From Alitabrizicola rongguiensis (lineage in GTDB: Bacteria > Pseudomonadota > Alphaproteobacteria > Rhodobacterales > Rhodobacteraceae): 64,000 nt of DNA. Under the pieces are notes generated by a model. The model did no database searches, was not told the origin of the DNA, and saw nothing but the letters and a program-made list of their open reading frames with translations. This document shows positions 17,185 through 26,249 of this stretch, one piece after another (within the stretch, counting starts at the first letter, position 1; each line of letters starts with the position of its first letter). The stretch spans positions 186,001-250,000 of the forward strand of contig NZ_JAKENF010000003.1 of the NCBI RefSeq assembly GCF_021491355.1, read 5' to 3'. The position numbers and the translations under genes were made by a program.

Positions 17185-18141
17185 GTGGTGAGCGAGGGAA
17201 CCAAGGGCGTGCTCGCCATGCTGGCCGCCGCGGTAATCTGGGGCCTCTCGCCGCTCTATTACAAGGCGCTCGCGCAGGTGCCGCCGCTGGAGGTGCTGAG
17301 CCACCGCACGATCTGGTCGGCAGTGTTCTTCGCCGTGGTGCTGCTGGTGAAGGGGCGGCTCAGCGAGGTCGGCAGCCTGATCCGGTCGCATGATGTCTGG
17401 GTCGTGGCGCTGGCGGCGCTGATGATCTCGACCAACTGGTTCCTGTTCATCCTGTCGGTCCAGATCGGCATGGCGACCGAGGCAAGCCTTGGCTACTACA
17501 TGTTCCCGATCGTCGCGGTGGTCATCGGCGTCGTGTTCTTCGGCGAAAAGCTCTCGGCCCTGCAGGCGGTTGCGGCGGTGGTCGCGGGGATCGCCGTGGC
17601 TCTGTTGACCTGGGGGCTGCATGTGCCGCCCTGGATCGCTCTGACCCTGGCCATCACCTTCGGCATCTACGGGCTGGTGAAGAAACGGCTCAAGGCGGAC
17701 CCGATCGCCTCGGTGACGGCGGAGGTGACGCTGCTTGCGCCGCTTGCGCTGATCTGGATCGCCGGCGTTCAGGCAGGATGGTTCAGCGAAGGCGGCCGGC
17801 CCGGCGGGCATTTCATGGGCCACAATCCTGGTGACGGCTGGGAGACCACGCTGCTCTTGCTCGGCTCGGGCGTCATCACCGGCGGGCCGCTGATCCTTTT
17901 CGCGGCCGCCACGCACAAAGCGTCGATGGCGACTGTCGGACTGGTGCAGTTCGTGAACCCGACGCTGCAGTTCCTCTGTGCCGTCGTGGTGTTTGGCGAG
18001 CCCTTCACCATCTGGCACAAGGCCGCCTTCGCCCTGATTTGGGTTGCCGTCGCGATCTATTCGCTCGCATCCTTCCGTCAGGAAAGCGCCTCTCGCAGCC
18101 GGTCGGCCAGCGTCGCGACGTCGGGAACCAGCGAAGAGTAG
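17185..18141 (+). CDS. rarD: RarD-type EamA/DMT transporter
   Basis: 318-residue inner-membrane protein with ten predicted helices in two EamA halves, the usual drug/metabolite transporter plan. The N-terminal AAVIWGLSPLYYKAL with SHRTIWS, and later TNWFLFILSVQIG with ASLGYYMFPI, are diagnostic of the RarD subgroup. The start is GTG 17185 or the adjacent GTG 17188, after CAGGGGGCAGG. The substrate is unproven. Its last 64 bp overlap the 3' end of the convergent LOG gene, and the C-terminal tail (SRSRSASVATSG) is the antisense of LOG codons. Confidence 0.88.
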   Translation: MVSEGTKGVLAMLAAAVIWGLSPLYYKALAQVPPLEVLSHRTIWSAVFFAVVLLVKGRLSEVGSLIRSHDVWVVALAALMISTNWFLFILSVQIGMATEASLGYYMFPIVAVVIGVVFFGEKLSALQAVAAVVAGIAVALLTWGLHVPPWIALTLAITFGIYGLVKKRLKADPIASVTAEVTLLAPLALIWIAGVQAGWFSEGGRPGGHFMGHNPGDGWETTLLLLGSGVITGGPLILFAAATHKASMATVGLVQFVNPTLQFLCAVVVFGEPFTIWHKAAFALIWVAVAIYSLASFRQESASRSRSASVATSGTSEE

Positions 18142-18641
18142 CTGCGCATCGCATCCTCGGCGAAGCCTTCCGCGATGACATGGTCGCCAAGCTCGGCAAG
18201 CGGGTTCCAGTAGCCGTCCGTGTTGAGAAGGAAGATCGGCTTCTTGTGAAGTCCGATCTGGCGCCAGGTCAGCACCTCGAAATATTCGTCGAGCGTTCCG
18301 GCGCCGCCCGGAAGGACCACGATCGCGTCCGAGTTCATGAACATGACCTTCTTGCGTTCATGCATGTCCTCGGTGATGACGAACGAGGTCAGGTCGCGCT
18401 TGCCCTTTTCGCGCAAAAGCAGATGCGTGGGGATGACGCCAAGCGAGCGAGCCCCGTCGGCCTGCGCGGCGCGCGCGACCTCGCCCATCAGGCCGACATC
18501 ACCTGCACCATAGACCAGCCTCCATCCTTCGGCCGCGATCAGTCGGCCAAGCTCGCGTGCGGCTTCGGCATAGGCGGGACGGGCGCCGGGGCGTGAGCCG
18601 CAGAACACGCAGACGGAACGAAGCGGAATCATCGGTGGCAT
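18078..18641 (-). CDS. LOG-family protein (TIGR00730 type)
   Basis: 187-residue Rossmann-fold protein of the LOG (cytokinin riboside 5'-monophosphate phosphoribohydrolase) family, which releases a base from nucleoside monophosphates. The signatures SVCVFCGSRPGARP, LVYGAGDVGLMG and the catalytic PGGAGTLDEYFE are intact. In bacteria the physiological substrate is usually unknown. Its 3' end overlaps rarD convergently, and a broken partial copy lies at 16637-16797. Confidence 0.92.
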   Translation of the reverse strand: MPPMIPLRSVCVFCGSRPGARPAYAEAARELGRLIAAEGWRLVYGAGDVGLMGEVARAAQADGARSLGVIPTHLLLREKGKRDLTSFVITEDMHERKKVMFMNSDAIVVLPGGAGTLDEYFEVLTWRQIGLHKKPIFLLNTDGYWNPLAELGDHVIAEGFAEDAMRSYSSLVPDVATLADRLREALS

Positions 18642-18734
18642 TGGTCCTGAAATCTGTTGCGTTGCGGATTGTTATCTGGGTTGCTACGGGAAGGACAAGC
18701 ACGGGTCGGCAACAGACCCGGCAGGGGGATTGGA

Positions 18735-20081
18735 ATGTCGGGGTGGAAAGAATTGGGCGCTGGCGCGAAGACGCTGGCGATTGCGGGCGGCGCGGCGGTC
18801 GTGGTGGGCGTTGGCGCGCTGATCTGGAAAGGCCAGGCACCGGCGCCGCAACCGGCCGAGACGGCGGCTCCGGCACCTGAGCCGGAAAAGGCGACGGCTG
18901 CGGAACCCCCTGCGGAAACCGCGCCGGCAGCGGAACCTGCCGCGACAGAGTCAGCGCCCGCAACGGAACCGGCAACGGAACAAGCGACGACCGCAGAGGC
19001 ATCTGCGGCCGAACCGCCCGCCTTCGACGTCGTCCGCGTCTCACCCGAGGGCGATGCGCTGGTAGCGGGCCGTGCCCTGGCCGAGGCCGAGGTATCGGTC
19101 ATGGTGGATGGCGTGGCGACTGCAAGTGCCGTGGCTGACCAGCAGGGCAAGTTCGTGGCAATGTTCACCCTGCCGCCAAGCGAAGCGCCCCGTGTCGTGA
19201 AGCTTTCGATGAAGCCGGAAACGGGGGCGGCGATCGCCTCGGTCGACGAGGTGGTGCTGGCACCGACACCGGCGACCGCGACTGCCGAGCCCGCCGGAAC
19301 CGAGACGGCGCAGGCAAGCGAAGCCGTTGCCGAGACGGCCCAATCCGAGACGGCCCAGACCGAGACGGCCCAGACCGAAGCCGCTGCGACGGCACCCGAG
19401 GGCACCGAGGTGGCTGCCGCCGAAACGACCGAAGCCATGGGTGCGGATACGTCCGAAGCGGTTCAGCCCGCTGCAACAGGCACTGGGGCTCCAGCCGCAA
19501 CAACGGCGGCTGGAGCGACCGAGGATGACAGCGAGCCTGAAACAGAGCCGACGACAGCCACCGCCGTGCTGGTGACGGATGAAGGTGCCAAGGTCGTGCA
19601 AGGCGCAACGGCGCTGCCCGACAACGTGACGATCGGCGCCATCTCCTATTCCACGACCGGCGCGGTTCAACTGTCCGGCCACGGCAAGGCGGGATCGCCC
19701 TTGCGGCTTTATCTCGACAACACGCCCGTGCTCGAAACGTCGGTCGGCACCGATGGCAGCTGGAGCGGAACGCTCGGCGAAGTCGCGCCGGGCATCTACA
19801 CCCTGCGCGCCGATCAGTTGGACGCGGCAGGTGACGTGACCTCTCGCTACGAGACGCCGTTCCAGCGCGAGGCCCCGGATGCTCTGGCCGCGCTGCGGTC
19901 GAAAACCGGCAAGCCGGTCAACATCACCGTCCAGCCCGGCTTTACCCTGTGGGAGATCGCCAAGGAGAACTACGGCGACGGCGTGATGTATGTGCGGGTG
20001 TTCGAGGCCAACAAGGCGCAGATCAAGGACCCGGACCTGATCTATCCCGGTCAGGTCTTCTCGGTTCCAAGGAAGGACTAG
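18735..20081 (+). CDS. LysM-domain envelope protein
   Basis: 448-residue protein anchored by an N-terminal membrane segment (about residues 12-32, AIAGGAAVVVGVGALIW). An Ala/Glu/Thr/Pro-rich linker follows, including near-perfect ETAQ-x-type repeats around residues 195-215. There are two Ig/BON-like stretches, and a single LysM domain at the end (VQPGFTLWEIAKENYGDG, then IYPGQVF), which binds peptidoglycan. ATG 18735 starts the membrane segment cleanly; the frame extends upstream without a signal. Role in envelope integrity is inferred. Confidence 0.85.
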   Translation: MSGWKELGAGAKTLAIAGGAAVVVGVGALIWKGQAPAPQPAETAAPAPEPEKATAAEPPAETAPAAEPAATESAPATEPATEQATTAEASAAEPPAFDVVRVSPEGDALVAGRALAEAEVSVMVDGVATASAVADQQGKFVAMFTLPPSEAPRVVKLSMKPETGAAIASVDEVVLAPTPATATAEPAGTETAQASEAVAETAQSETAQTETAQTEAAATAPEGTEVAAAETTEAMGADTSEAVQPAATGTGAPAATTAAGATEDDSEPETEPTTATAVLVTDEGAKVVQGATALPDNVTIGAISYSTTGAVQLSGHGKAGSPLRLYLDNTPVLETSVGTDGSWSGTLGEVAPGIYTLRADQLDAAGDVTSRYETPFQREAPDALAALRSKTGKPVNITVQPGFTLWEIAKENYGDGVMYVRVFEANKAQIKDPDLIYPGQVFSVPRKD

Positions 20082-20200
20082 GCGGCCCGAATCGCGACCT
20101 GGCCGTGGGTTGTCCCGACGCCCGGCGCAGACGGTCGTGACATCGCAGCCCTGAGGCGGTTTCGTCGGGCGCCAGTTGTCTTGGTGGTTCGAGACGGAGC

Positions 20201-20545
20201 CTAGGGCCCGTTGTCTTCCGGCTGTCCCGAAGCCTCGCGGCAACAGGCCATCACCTTGGCATCGCCCTTGCAGCAATCGGCGAGCAGGAAGCCGAGGGTG
20301 CGGCCAATGCCTTCACGGTCGACGACATAGATCACGTTGCGCGACGCGCGCCGCGACCGGATCAGCCCGGCCTGTTCCAGTGCCGACAGGTGGAAGGACA
20401 GCCGCGATGCCCCGATGCCGAGTGCTTCGCCTATCGCGCCCGCAGCAAGCCCTTCGTCGCCCTTGTCCATGAGCAGCCGGATCAGCTCCAGCCGCGATTC
20501 ATGGGATAAGGCCGACAGGGCGGCGAGGACTTTACTTTGCTCCAT
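20201..20545 (-). CDS. ArsR/SmtB-family repressor
   Basis: 114-residue winged-helix regulator. The helix-turn-helix LGIGASRLSFHLSALEQAGLI (about residues 45-65) is typical of ArsR. The C-terminus has Cys pairs ADCCKG and VMACCRE, a plausible arsenic or heavy-metal sensing site. It is divergent from an Atm1-type exporter and has a dyad (20548-20571) over its own ribosome site, suggesting autoregulation and control of the exporter. Confidence 0.9.
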   Translation of the reverse strand: MEQSKVLAALSALSHESRLELIRLLMDKGDEGLAAGAIGEALGIGASRLSFHLSALEQAGLIRSRRASRNVIYVVDREGIGRTLGFLLADCCKGDAKVMACCREASGQPEDNGP

Positions 20546-20547
20546 CC

Positions 20548-20571
20548 TTCAACTACTCGTGAATCGTTGAA
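20548..20571. promoter_or_regulatory. Candidate ArsR operator dyad
   Basis: TTCAAC (20548-20553) and GTTGAA (20566-20571) form an inverted repeat spaced by 12 bases, within the 5' leader of the arsR-type gene and upstream of the divergent exporter. TTGAA-type half-sites are common for this family. This is sequence inference only. Confidence 0.4.
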
Positions 20572-20646
20572 TAGTGGGTTTCTACTCCAGAACCGTCCCG
20601 CGAACAACGTAATCCTCTCCCGTTCAGGGATTTCTGGGAAAGTTCC

Positions 20647-22491
20647 ATGCGCAAGCCCTCTGCCAGCGCCACCAGCGCCGATGTTTCCGACCGCCCGACG
20701 AAAGGGTGGGAAACCATCCGCCGCGTCGCCCCATATCTCTGGCCGGCGTCGCCGGAACTGGGCTGGGTCAAGCGCCGCGTGATCCTTGCGCTGTTGTTCC
20801 TTGTCGTCGCGCGCCTTGTCTCCGTCTTCACGCCATTCCTCTACAAGGCGGCAGTGGATGCGCTGACAAACGAGCATCGCGACGACAGCTGGCTGCTCCT
20901 CTACGGCGCTGTCGGGCTGACAGTGGCCTACGGCGTGGCGCGGCTCGCCTCGGTCGCGTTCAACGAATTGCGGGATGCGGTTTTCGTGCGCGTGGGGCAG
21001 CGCGCGCTGCGCCAGCTCGCGCTCGAGACCTTCACGCATATCCACCGCCTGTCGCTGCGCTATCACATCACGCGCAAGACCGGGGGCCTGAGCCGCATCA
21101 TCGAACGCGGGGTGAAAGGCGTCGATTTCCTCCTGCGCTTCCTGCTCTTGTCGATCGGGCCGCTCATCATCGAGCTGGTGCTGGTTTCGGCGATCTTCGC
21201 CGTGATGTTCGGCTGGCAATACACGGTGGTCGTGGTCGTCACGATCGCGATCTACGTCACCTTCACCTTCCGCATCACCGAGTGGCGCGTGAAAGTCCGC
21301 AAGGAGATGAACGATCAGGATACGGATGCGAACCAGAAGGCCATCGACAGCCTTCTGAACTTCGAAACCGTCAAGTATTTCGGCGCCGAGACGCGAGAAG
21401 CGGCGCGTTACGACGTGGCGATGCAGCGTTACGAGAAGGCGGCGGTCAAGACCGGCCTGTCGTTGAGCGTGCTGAATGCGGGCCAGGCCTTCATCATCAC
21501 CGTGGGGCTCGTGATCGTCATGGTCATGGCGGCGATGGGGGTGCAGGCGGGCAAGCTGACCGTGGGCGACTTCGTCATGGTCAACGCCTACATGATCCAG
21601 ATCACCATGCCGCTGAACTTCCTTGGCACGGTCTACCGCGAGATCCGGCAGGCGCTGGTCGACATGGGCGAGATGTTCGGCCTTCTGGGCCAGCCCGCCG
21701 AGGTCAAGGACAAGCCCGGTGCGCCGGACCTAAAGGTGTCGGCGGGCGAGGTGACCTTCGACAAGGTGGAATTTGCCTACGATCCCGAGCGGCAGATCCT
21801 GAAGGGCATCTCCTTCCGCGTCGGGCCGGGCGAGACGGTCGCGCTTGTCGGTCCTTCGGGGTCGGGCAAGTCGACCATCGGACGGCTGCTGTTCCGCTTC
21901 TACGACGTGACGGGCGGGGCGATCCGTATCGACGGTCAGGACCTGCGCGATGTGACGCAGGATTCCATCCATGCCCAGATCGGCGTGGTGCCGCAGGATA
22001 CCGTGCTGTTCAACGATACCGTCTTCTACAACATCGCCTATGGTCGCCCCGAGGCAACCCGGCAGGAGGTCGAGGCGGCAGCGAAGGCGGCCAAGATCCA
22101 TGACTTCATCACGGCGCTGCCGGCCGGCTACGAGACGACGGTGGGCGAGCGTGGGCTGAAGCTTTCGGGCGGCGAGAAGCAGCGCGTCGGCATTGCCCGC
22201 ACGCTGCTGAAGAACCCGCCGATCCTGCTTCTGGACGAGGCAACGAGCGCGCTCGACACTCAGACCGAGCGCGACATCCAGGAAAGCCTCAAGGCGATGG
22301 GCAAGGGCCGCAGCGTCATCACCATCGCGCACCGGCTGTCCACCATCGTCGACAGCGACCGGATCATCGTGCTCGAGGCCGGCCGGATCGTCGAGGAAGG
22401 GCGCCACGAGGAACTGGTCGCGCTCGGCGGGCGATATGCGGCGATGTGGGCGCGGCAATCGGCTGAAGAGGAAGAAGCCGAGGCAGCCTGA
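20647..22491 (+). CDS. Atm1-type (ABCB7-like) ABC exporter
   Basis: 614-residue half-transporter with an N-terminal six-helix membrane domain and a C-terminal ATPase. Walker A GPSGSGKST, signature LSGGEKQR, Walker B ILLLDEATSALD and the H-loop AHRLSTI are all intact. ETVKYFGAE and the SRIIERG segment are typical of the Atm1/heavy-metal-tolerance subfamily, which exports glutathione-linked sulfur species or metal-glutathione conjugates. Divergence from an ArsR-type gene supports a role in metal or thiol stress. The start follows a GGGA ribosome site 10 bp upstream. Confidence 0.93.
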   Translation: MRKPSASATSADVSDRPTKGWETIRRVAPYLWPASPELGWVKRRVILALLFLVVARLVSVFTPFLYKAAVDALTNEHRDDSWLLLYGAVGLTVAYGVARLASVAFNELRDAVFVRVGQRALRQLALETFTHIHRLSLRYHITRKTGGLSRIIERGVKGVDFLLRFLLLSIGPLIIELVLVSAIFAVMFGWQYTVVVVVTIAIYVTFTFRITEWRVKVRKEMNDQDTDANQKAIDSLLNFETVKYFGAETREAARYDVAMQRYEKAAVKTGLSLSVLNAGQAFIITVGLVIVMVMAAMGVQAGKLTVGDFVMVNAYMIQITMPLNFLGTVYREIRQALVDMGEMFGLLGQPAEVKDKPGAPDLKVSAGEVTFDKVEFAYDPERQILKGISFRVGPGETVALVGPSGSGKSTIGRLLFRFYDVTGGAIRIDGQDLRDVTQDSIHAQIGVVPQDTVLFNDTVFYNIAYGRPEATRQEVEAAAKAAKIHDFITALPAGYETTVGERGLKLSGGEKQRVGIARTLLKNPPILLLDEATSALDTQTERDIQESLKAMGKGRSVITIAHRLSTIVDSDRIIVLEAGRIVEEGRHEELVALGGRYAAMWARQSAEEEEAEAA

Positions 22492-22569
22492 CGCGCGTCG
22501 GGGCGGAGGCGGGCTTGCGCGGCGGCAGGGCCGCCGGTAAGACGGGTCAAAACCACGGAGTCCCCGCGC

Positions 22570-23217
22570 GTGAGCAATCCGGATAGTTTCATCGACGAGG
22601 TGACCGAAGAGGTCCGCCGCGACAAGCTCTTCGCCCTGATGAAGAAATACGGCTGGATCGGCATCCTGCTGGTTCTGCTGATCGTGGGTGGTGCCGCCTG
22701 GAACGAATGGCAGAAGTCCCAGAGACAGGCGGCCTCGGAAGCCTTCGGCGATGCCGTCCTGGGTGCGCTGGATAATGACGATCCGGCCGCGCGGCTCAAG
22801 GCGCTGGCGGCGATCGGGGCGACCGGCGATCGCGGGGCTATCCTCGATCTTCTTCTGGCCGGCGATCCGGTGACTGACAAGGCCGGTGCGCTGGCCGCGC
22901 TCGACAAGGTCGCGGCAGATGCGACGCTGTCGGACGCCTATCGCGATCTTGCCGTGCTGCGGCGGGTTCTGATCGCGGGCAAGGACATGCCTCTCGCCGA
23001 ACGGCGGACCGCGCTGGAGGCGATTGCAATCGCTGGCCGGCCCTATCGTCCGCTGGCGCTGGAGCAGCTGGCCCTTCTTCAGGTCGAGGACGGCGACGCG
23101 CCGGGCGCGATCAAGGCGCTGACGGAGCTCGTCCAGTTGCAGGAGGCGACGCAGGCGACCCGCGCGCGGGTCGGGCAGTTGATCGTGGCACTGGGCGGCG
23201 AGCCGCCGGCACAATAA
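22570..23217 (+). CDS. YfgM-like tetratricopeptide membrane protein
   Basis: 215-residue protein with one N-terminal membrane segment (residues ~27-43, WIGILLVLLIVGGAAW) and a periplasmic TPR-like domain, the plan of YfgM, an ancillary SecYEG/chaperone partner. The GTG start at 22570 follows a GAG-containing leader. It is followed by bamB and der, the same order as yfgM-bamB-der in many proteobacteria, which supports the assignment. Confidence 0.85.
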   Translation: MSNPDSFIDEVTEEVRRDKLFALMKKYGWIGILLVLLIVGGAAWNEWQKSQRQAASEAFGDAVLGALDNDDPAARLKALAAIGATGDRGAILDLLLAGDPVTDKAGALAALDKVAADATLSDAYRDLAVLRRVLIAGKDMPLAERRTALEAIAIAGRPYRPLALEQLALLQVEDGDAPGAIKALTELVQLQEATQATRARVGQLIVALGGEPPAQ

Positions 23218-23262
23218 ACCGCAATGGCCGGTCGGGCAGGACAGGCAAGGGCAGGGGCAGGG

Positions 23263-24603
23263 ATGCAGAGCAGGGCGATTGCGGGACTGGCGCTGGTGGC
23301 GGCCTTGGCCGCCTGCGCACCGAAGGAAGTAATCCTGCAGGGCGAACGCCTCGATGTGCGTGCGCCGCTGGAGAACCAGGTGACGACGGAAGGCGCGCCC
23401 GCGCCAACCGATGAGACGGGGGCGGTCAACCGCTCGGTCCCGATCAGCCTTGGCGCGCCGGTATCGCTGTCGGAATGGACGCATCGCGGCAGCAACGTGC
23501 GCCATCTCGCTCCGCACAATGCGCTGTCGCCCAGCCCGCAACTCATCTGGTCCAGCACGATCGGCGAGGGCGATTCCCGCCGCTACCGTGTGGCGACGAC
23601 GCCGGTGGCCGCGGGGGGACGCGTCTTCACCATCGACGCGCGGTCGACGCTGACGGCTACCTCGACCGGCGGCGGAACTCTGTGGTCAATCAGCCTTACG
23701 CCGCCGCTCGATCCGGGCAGCGAGGCTGCGGGCGGCGGGCTGGCCTATGGCGACGGCAAGCTGTTCGTGACGACGGGCTATGGCGAGCTTCTGGCGGTCG
23801 AGCCGTCGAACGGCGCGATCCTGTGGCGCCAGCGCTTCTCGTCTGCGGCGACCGGGACACCGGCCGTGGCGGATGGCACCGTCTATGTCACGGCGCGCGA
23901 CAGCTCGGCCTGGGCCATCGATGCCTCGAATGGCAAAGTCCGCTGGCAGTTGGCGGGGCTTCCGGCGCAGACCTCCTATGTCGGCGGTGGCGGCCCGGCA
24001 CTGACCGACCGGTACGCGCTGTTCCCGTTCTCGAGCGGCAGCCTTGTGGCGGCGTTCCGCACCGGAGGGATGCAGATGTGGTCGGCGCCGGTCCTCGGGA
24101 ACCGTATCGCGCGCGGCTATTCCAAGATTCAGGATATCGCCTCTGATCCCGTCGTTTCGGGCAATACCATCTTCGTCGCCAATGCCAGCGGCCGAACTGT
24201 GGCCATCGATGCCACCACCGGAAAGCGCAAGTGGGAGGCCACGGAAGGCGCGGTCAACACCATCGCGGTGGCGGGCGGATCGATCTTCCTCGTCAACGAC
24301 GAGAACCGGATCGTCCGGCTCGATGCTGCGACGGGCGATGTGATCTGGGCGACGGAAATGCCGCTCTATCCCCAGGAGAAACCACGCAAGCGCAAGTCGA
24401 TCTTCGCCCATTACGGGCCAGTGATGGCGGGCGGGCATCTGGTTGTCGCCTCGTCGGACGGGCTCTTGCGGCTTTTCAACCCGACGAACGGCGCGTTGGT
24501 CGGCACGTCGCAGATGCCGGCTGGGGCGGCGACGGCGCCGATTGTGGTTGGCGGCACGCTGTTCGTCGTGGGCGAGGACGGGAAACTTCACGCTTTCCGT
24601 TGA
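23263..24603 (+). CDS. bamB: Outer-membrane assembly lipoprotein BamB (PQQ-like beta-propeller)
   Basis: 446-residue lipoprotein of the Bam complex that inserts beta-barrels in the outer membrane. The signal ends in lipobox LAAC (Cys about residue 18). Repeated propeller blades follow, for example DGTVYVTARDSSAWAIDASN and GRTVAIDATTGKRKWE. ATG 23263 follows a GGGGCAGGG ribosome site; the frame is open 39 bp upstream but that would add a non-signal leader. Sits between the yfgM-like gene and der. Confidence 0.92.
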   Translation: MQSRAIAGLALVAALAACAPKEVILQGERLDVRAPLENQVTTEGAPAPTDETGAVNRSVPISLGAPVSLSEWTHRGSNVRHLAPHNALSPSPQLIWSSTIGEGDSRRYRVATTPVAAGGRVFTIDARSTLTATSTGGGTLWSISLTPPLDPGSEAAGGGLAYGDGKLFVTTGYGELLAVEPSNGAILWRQRFSSAATGTPAVADGTVYVTARDSSAWAIDASNGKVRWQLAGLPAQTSYVGGGGPALTDRYALFPFSSGSLVAAFRTGGMQMWSAPVLGNRIARGYSKIQDIASDPVVSGNTIFVANASGRTVAIDATTGKRKWEATEGAVNTIAVAGGSIFLVNDENRIVRLDAATGDVIWATEMPLYPQEKPRKRKSIFAHYGPVMAGGHLVVASSDGLLRLFNPTNGALVGTSQMPAGAATAPIVVGGTLFVVGEDGKLHAFR

Positions 24604-24670
24604 CGGGTGAAGCGTGTAAGGCGAGCGGCTTGAATGATGACGGCCCGGGAACGGGCCGCGGAGTGCGCCC

Positions 24671-26140
24671 ATGACCTTTACCCTTGCCATCGTCGGCCGG
24701 CCCAATGTCGGCAAGTCGACGCTGTTCAACCGCCTTGTCGGGCGGAAGCTCGCCCTGGTCGATGACCAGCCGGGCGTGACGCGCGACCTGCGCGAAGGCG
24801 ACGGGCGCATCCATGACCTCAGGTTCACCGTGATCGACACGGCCGGGCTCGAGGATGTGACCGACGACAGCCTGCAGGGGCGGATGCGGCGCCTGACCGA
24901 GCGCGCGGTCGACATGGCCGATGTCTGCCTGTTCCTGATCGACGGCCGGGCCGGGCTGACCGCCACCGACCGGGTGTTCGCCGAGATCCTGCGCCGCAAG
25001 AACGCCCGCGTCATCCTTGGCGTGAACAAGGCCGAGGGGCGGGCAGGCGAGGCGGGCGTGATCGAGGCCTGGGAACTGGGCCTGGGCGAGCCGCTGGCGC
25101 TGTCGGCCGAGCATGGTGAGGGGATGGACGAGCTTTACCACGTCCTGCGCCCGATCGGCGAGGAGTTCCGCGAACGTGCCGAGGCCGATGCGCCGGTCGT
25201 GGACATCGACGTGCCCGAGGACGAGGCCGAAGAGGAAGCTGATCCGCAGGCCCACAAGCCGACCGAGAAGCACCCGCTGCAGATTGCGGTGATCGGCCGG
25301 CCGAATGCCGGGAAATCCACGCTCATCAACAAGATCCTCGGCGAGGACCGCCTGCTGACCGGGCCCGAGGCCGGGATCACCCGCGACGCGATCTCGATCC
25401 GGGCCGACTGGATGGGCACGCCGATCCGCATCTTCGACACCGCCGGAATGCGCAAGAAGTCGAAGATCGACGACAAGCTGGAAAAGCTCTCGGTCGCCGA
25501 TGGCCTCCGCGCCGTGCGCTTCGCCGAGGTGGTCGTCGTGCTTCTGGACGTGGAAATCCCCTTCGAACAGCAGGACCTGCGCATCGCCGACTTCGCCGAG
25601 ACCGAGGGGCGGGCTGTGGTCGTCGCGGTCAACAAGTGGGACCTAGAGGACGAGAAGCAGGAAAAGCTCGCCGAGCTGAAGGAGATGTTCGAACGCCTCC
25701 TGCCGCAACTCCGCGGCGCGCCGCTGGTCACCGTTTCGGCCAAGACCGGGCGCGGTCTCGACCGGCTGCATGACGCGATCCTGAAGGCGCATGACATCTG
25801 GAACCGCCGCGTTCCGACCGCGCGGCTGAACTCCTGGCTCGGCGCGATGACCGAGGCGCATCCGCCGCCCGCGCCGGGCGGCCGCCGCATCCGCCTGCGC
25901 TACATGACCCAGGTGAAGACCCGCCCGCCGGGTTTTGTCGTGATGTGCAGCCATCCCGAGGACATGCCCGACAGCTACAAGCGCTATCTTGTCAATGGCT
26001 TGCGCGACCATTTCGACATGCCGGGCACGCCGATCCGTCTGACGCTGCGCAGCCAGGGCGACAAGAACCCCTACAAGGAAAAGAAAAACTGGGGCGCCCC
26101 GTCACGGCTCAGGAAGCACCTGGACAAGAAGAAGGACTGA
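24671..26140 (+). CDS. der: Ribosome assembly GTPase Der (EngA)
   Basis: 489-residue essential GTPase for 50S maturation with two tandem G domains: GRPNVGKST (about residues 8-16) and GRPNAGKST (about 210-218), each followed by G3 (DTAG) and NKxD-type motifs. A KH-like C-terminal domain ends in a Lys-rich tail. An acidic linker separates the G domains ([13 protein letters not shown]). It is of normal length and ends the yfgM-bamB-der cluster. Confidence 0.97.
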   Translation: MTFTLAIVGRPNVGKSTLFNRLVGRKLALVDDQPGVTRDLREGDGRIHDLRFTVIDTAGLEDVTDDSLQGRMRRLTERAVDMADVCLFLIDGRAGLTATDRVFAEILRRKNARVILGVNKAEGRAGEAGVIEAWELGLGEPLALSAEHGEGMDELYHVLRPIGEEFRERAEADAPVVDIDVPEDEAEEEADPQAHKPTEKHPLQIAVIGRPNAGKSTLINKILGEDRLLTGPEAGITRDAISIRADWMGTPIRIFDTAGMRKKSKIDDKLEKLSVADGLRAVRFAEVVVVLLDVEIPFEQQDLRIADFAETEGRAVVVAVNKWDLEDEKQEKLAELKEMFERLLPQLRGAPLVTVSAKTGRGLDRLHDAILKAHDIWNRRVPTARLNSWLGAMTEAHPPPAPGGRRIRLRYMTQVKTRPPGFVVMCSHPEDMPDSYKRYLVNGLRDHFDMPGTPIRLTLRSQGDKNPYKEKKNWGAPSRLRKHLDKKKD

Positions 26141-26198
26141 CGCGGCCATGCCGCTGTGCCCCTGATCTTCTTCTGTTCACAAATATCCTGCAGGGGGT

Positions 26199-26221
26199 CC
26201 GGGGGACGCAAAGTCCCCCGG
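26199..26221 (+). terminator. Strong hairpin after der
   Basis: CCGGGGGAC (26199-26207), loop GCAAA and GTCCCCCGG (26213-26221) form a perfect 9-bp GC stem, between the stops of the convergent der and aldolase genes. No U tract follows, so termination may be intrinsic-like or the element a dispersed repeat. Confidence 0.6.
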
Positions 26222-26249
26222 CGCCTGGACCGATCGGGCCACCCGACGA

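Noticed and set aside
19300-19400. ETAQ-type repeats as a CRISPR-like or mobile repeat
   Set aside because: They are in-frame codon repeats in the linker of the LysM protein, without spacer structure.
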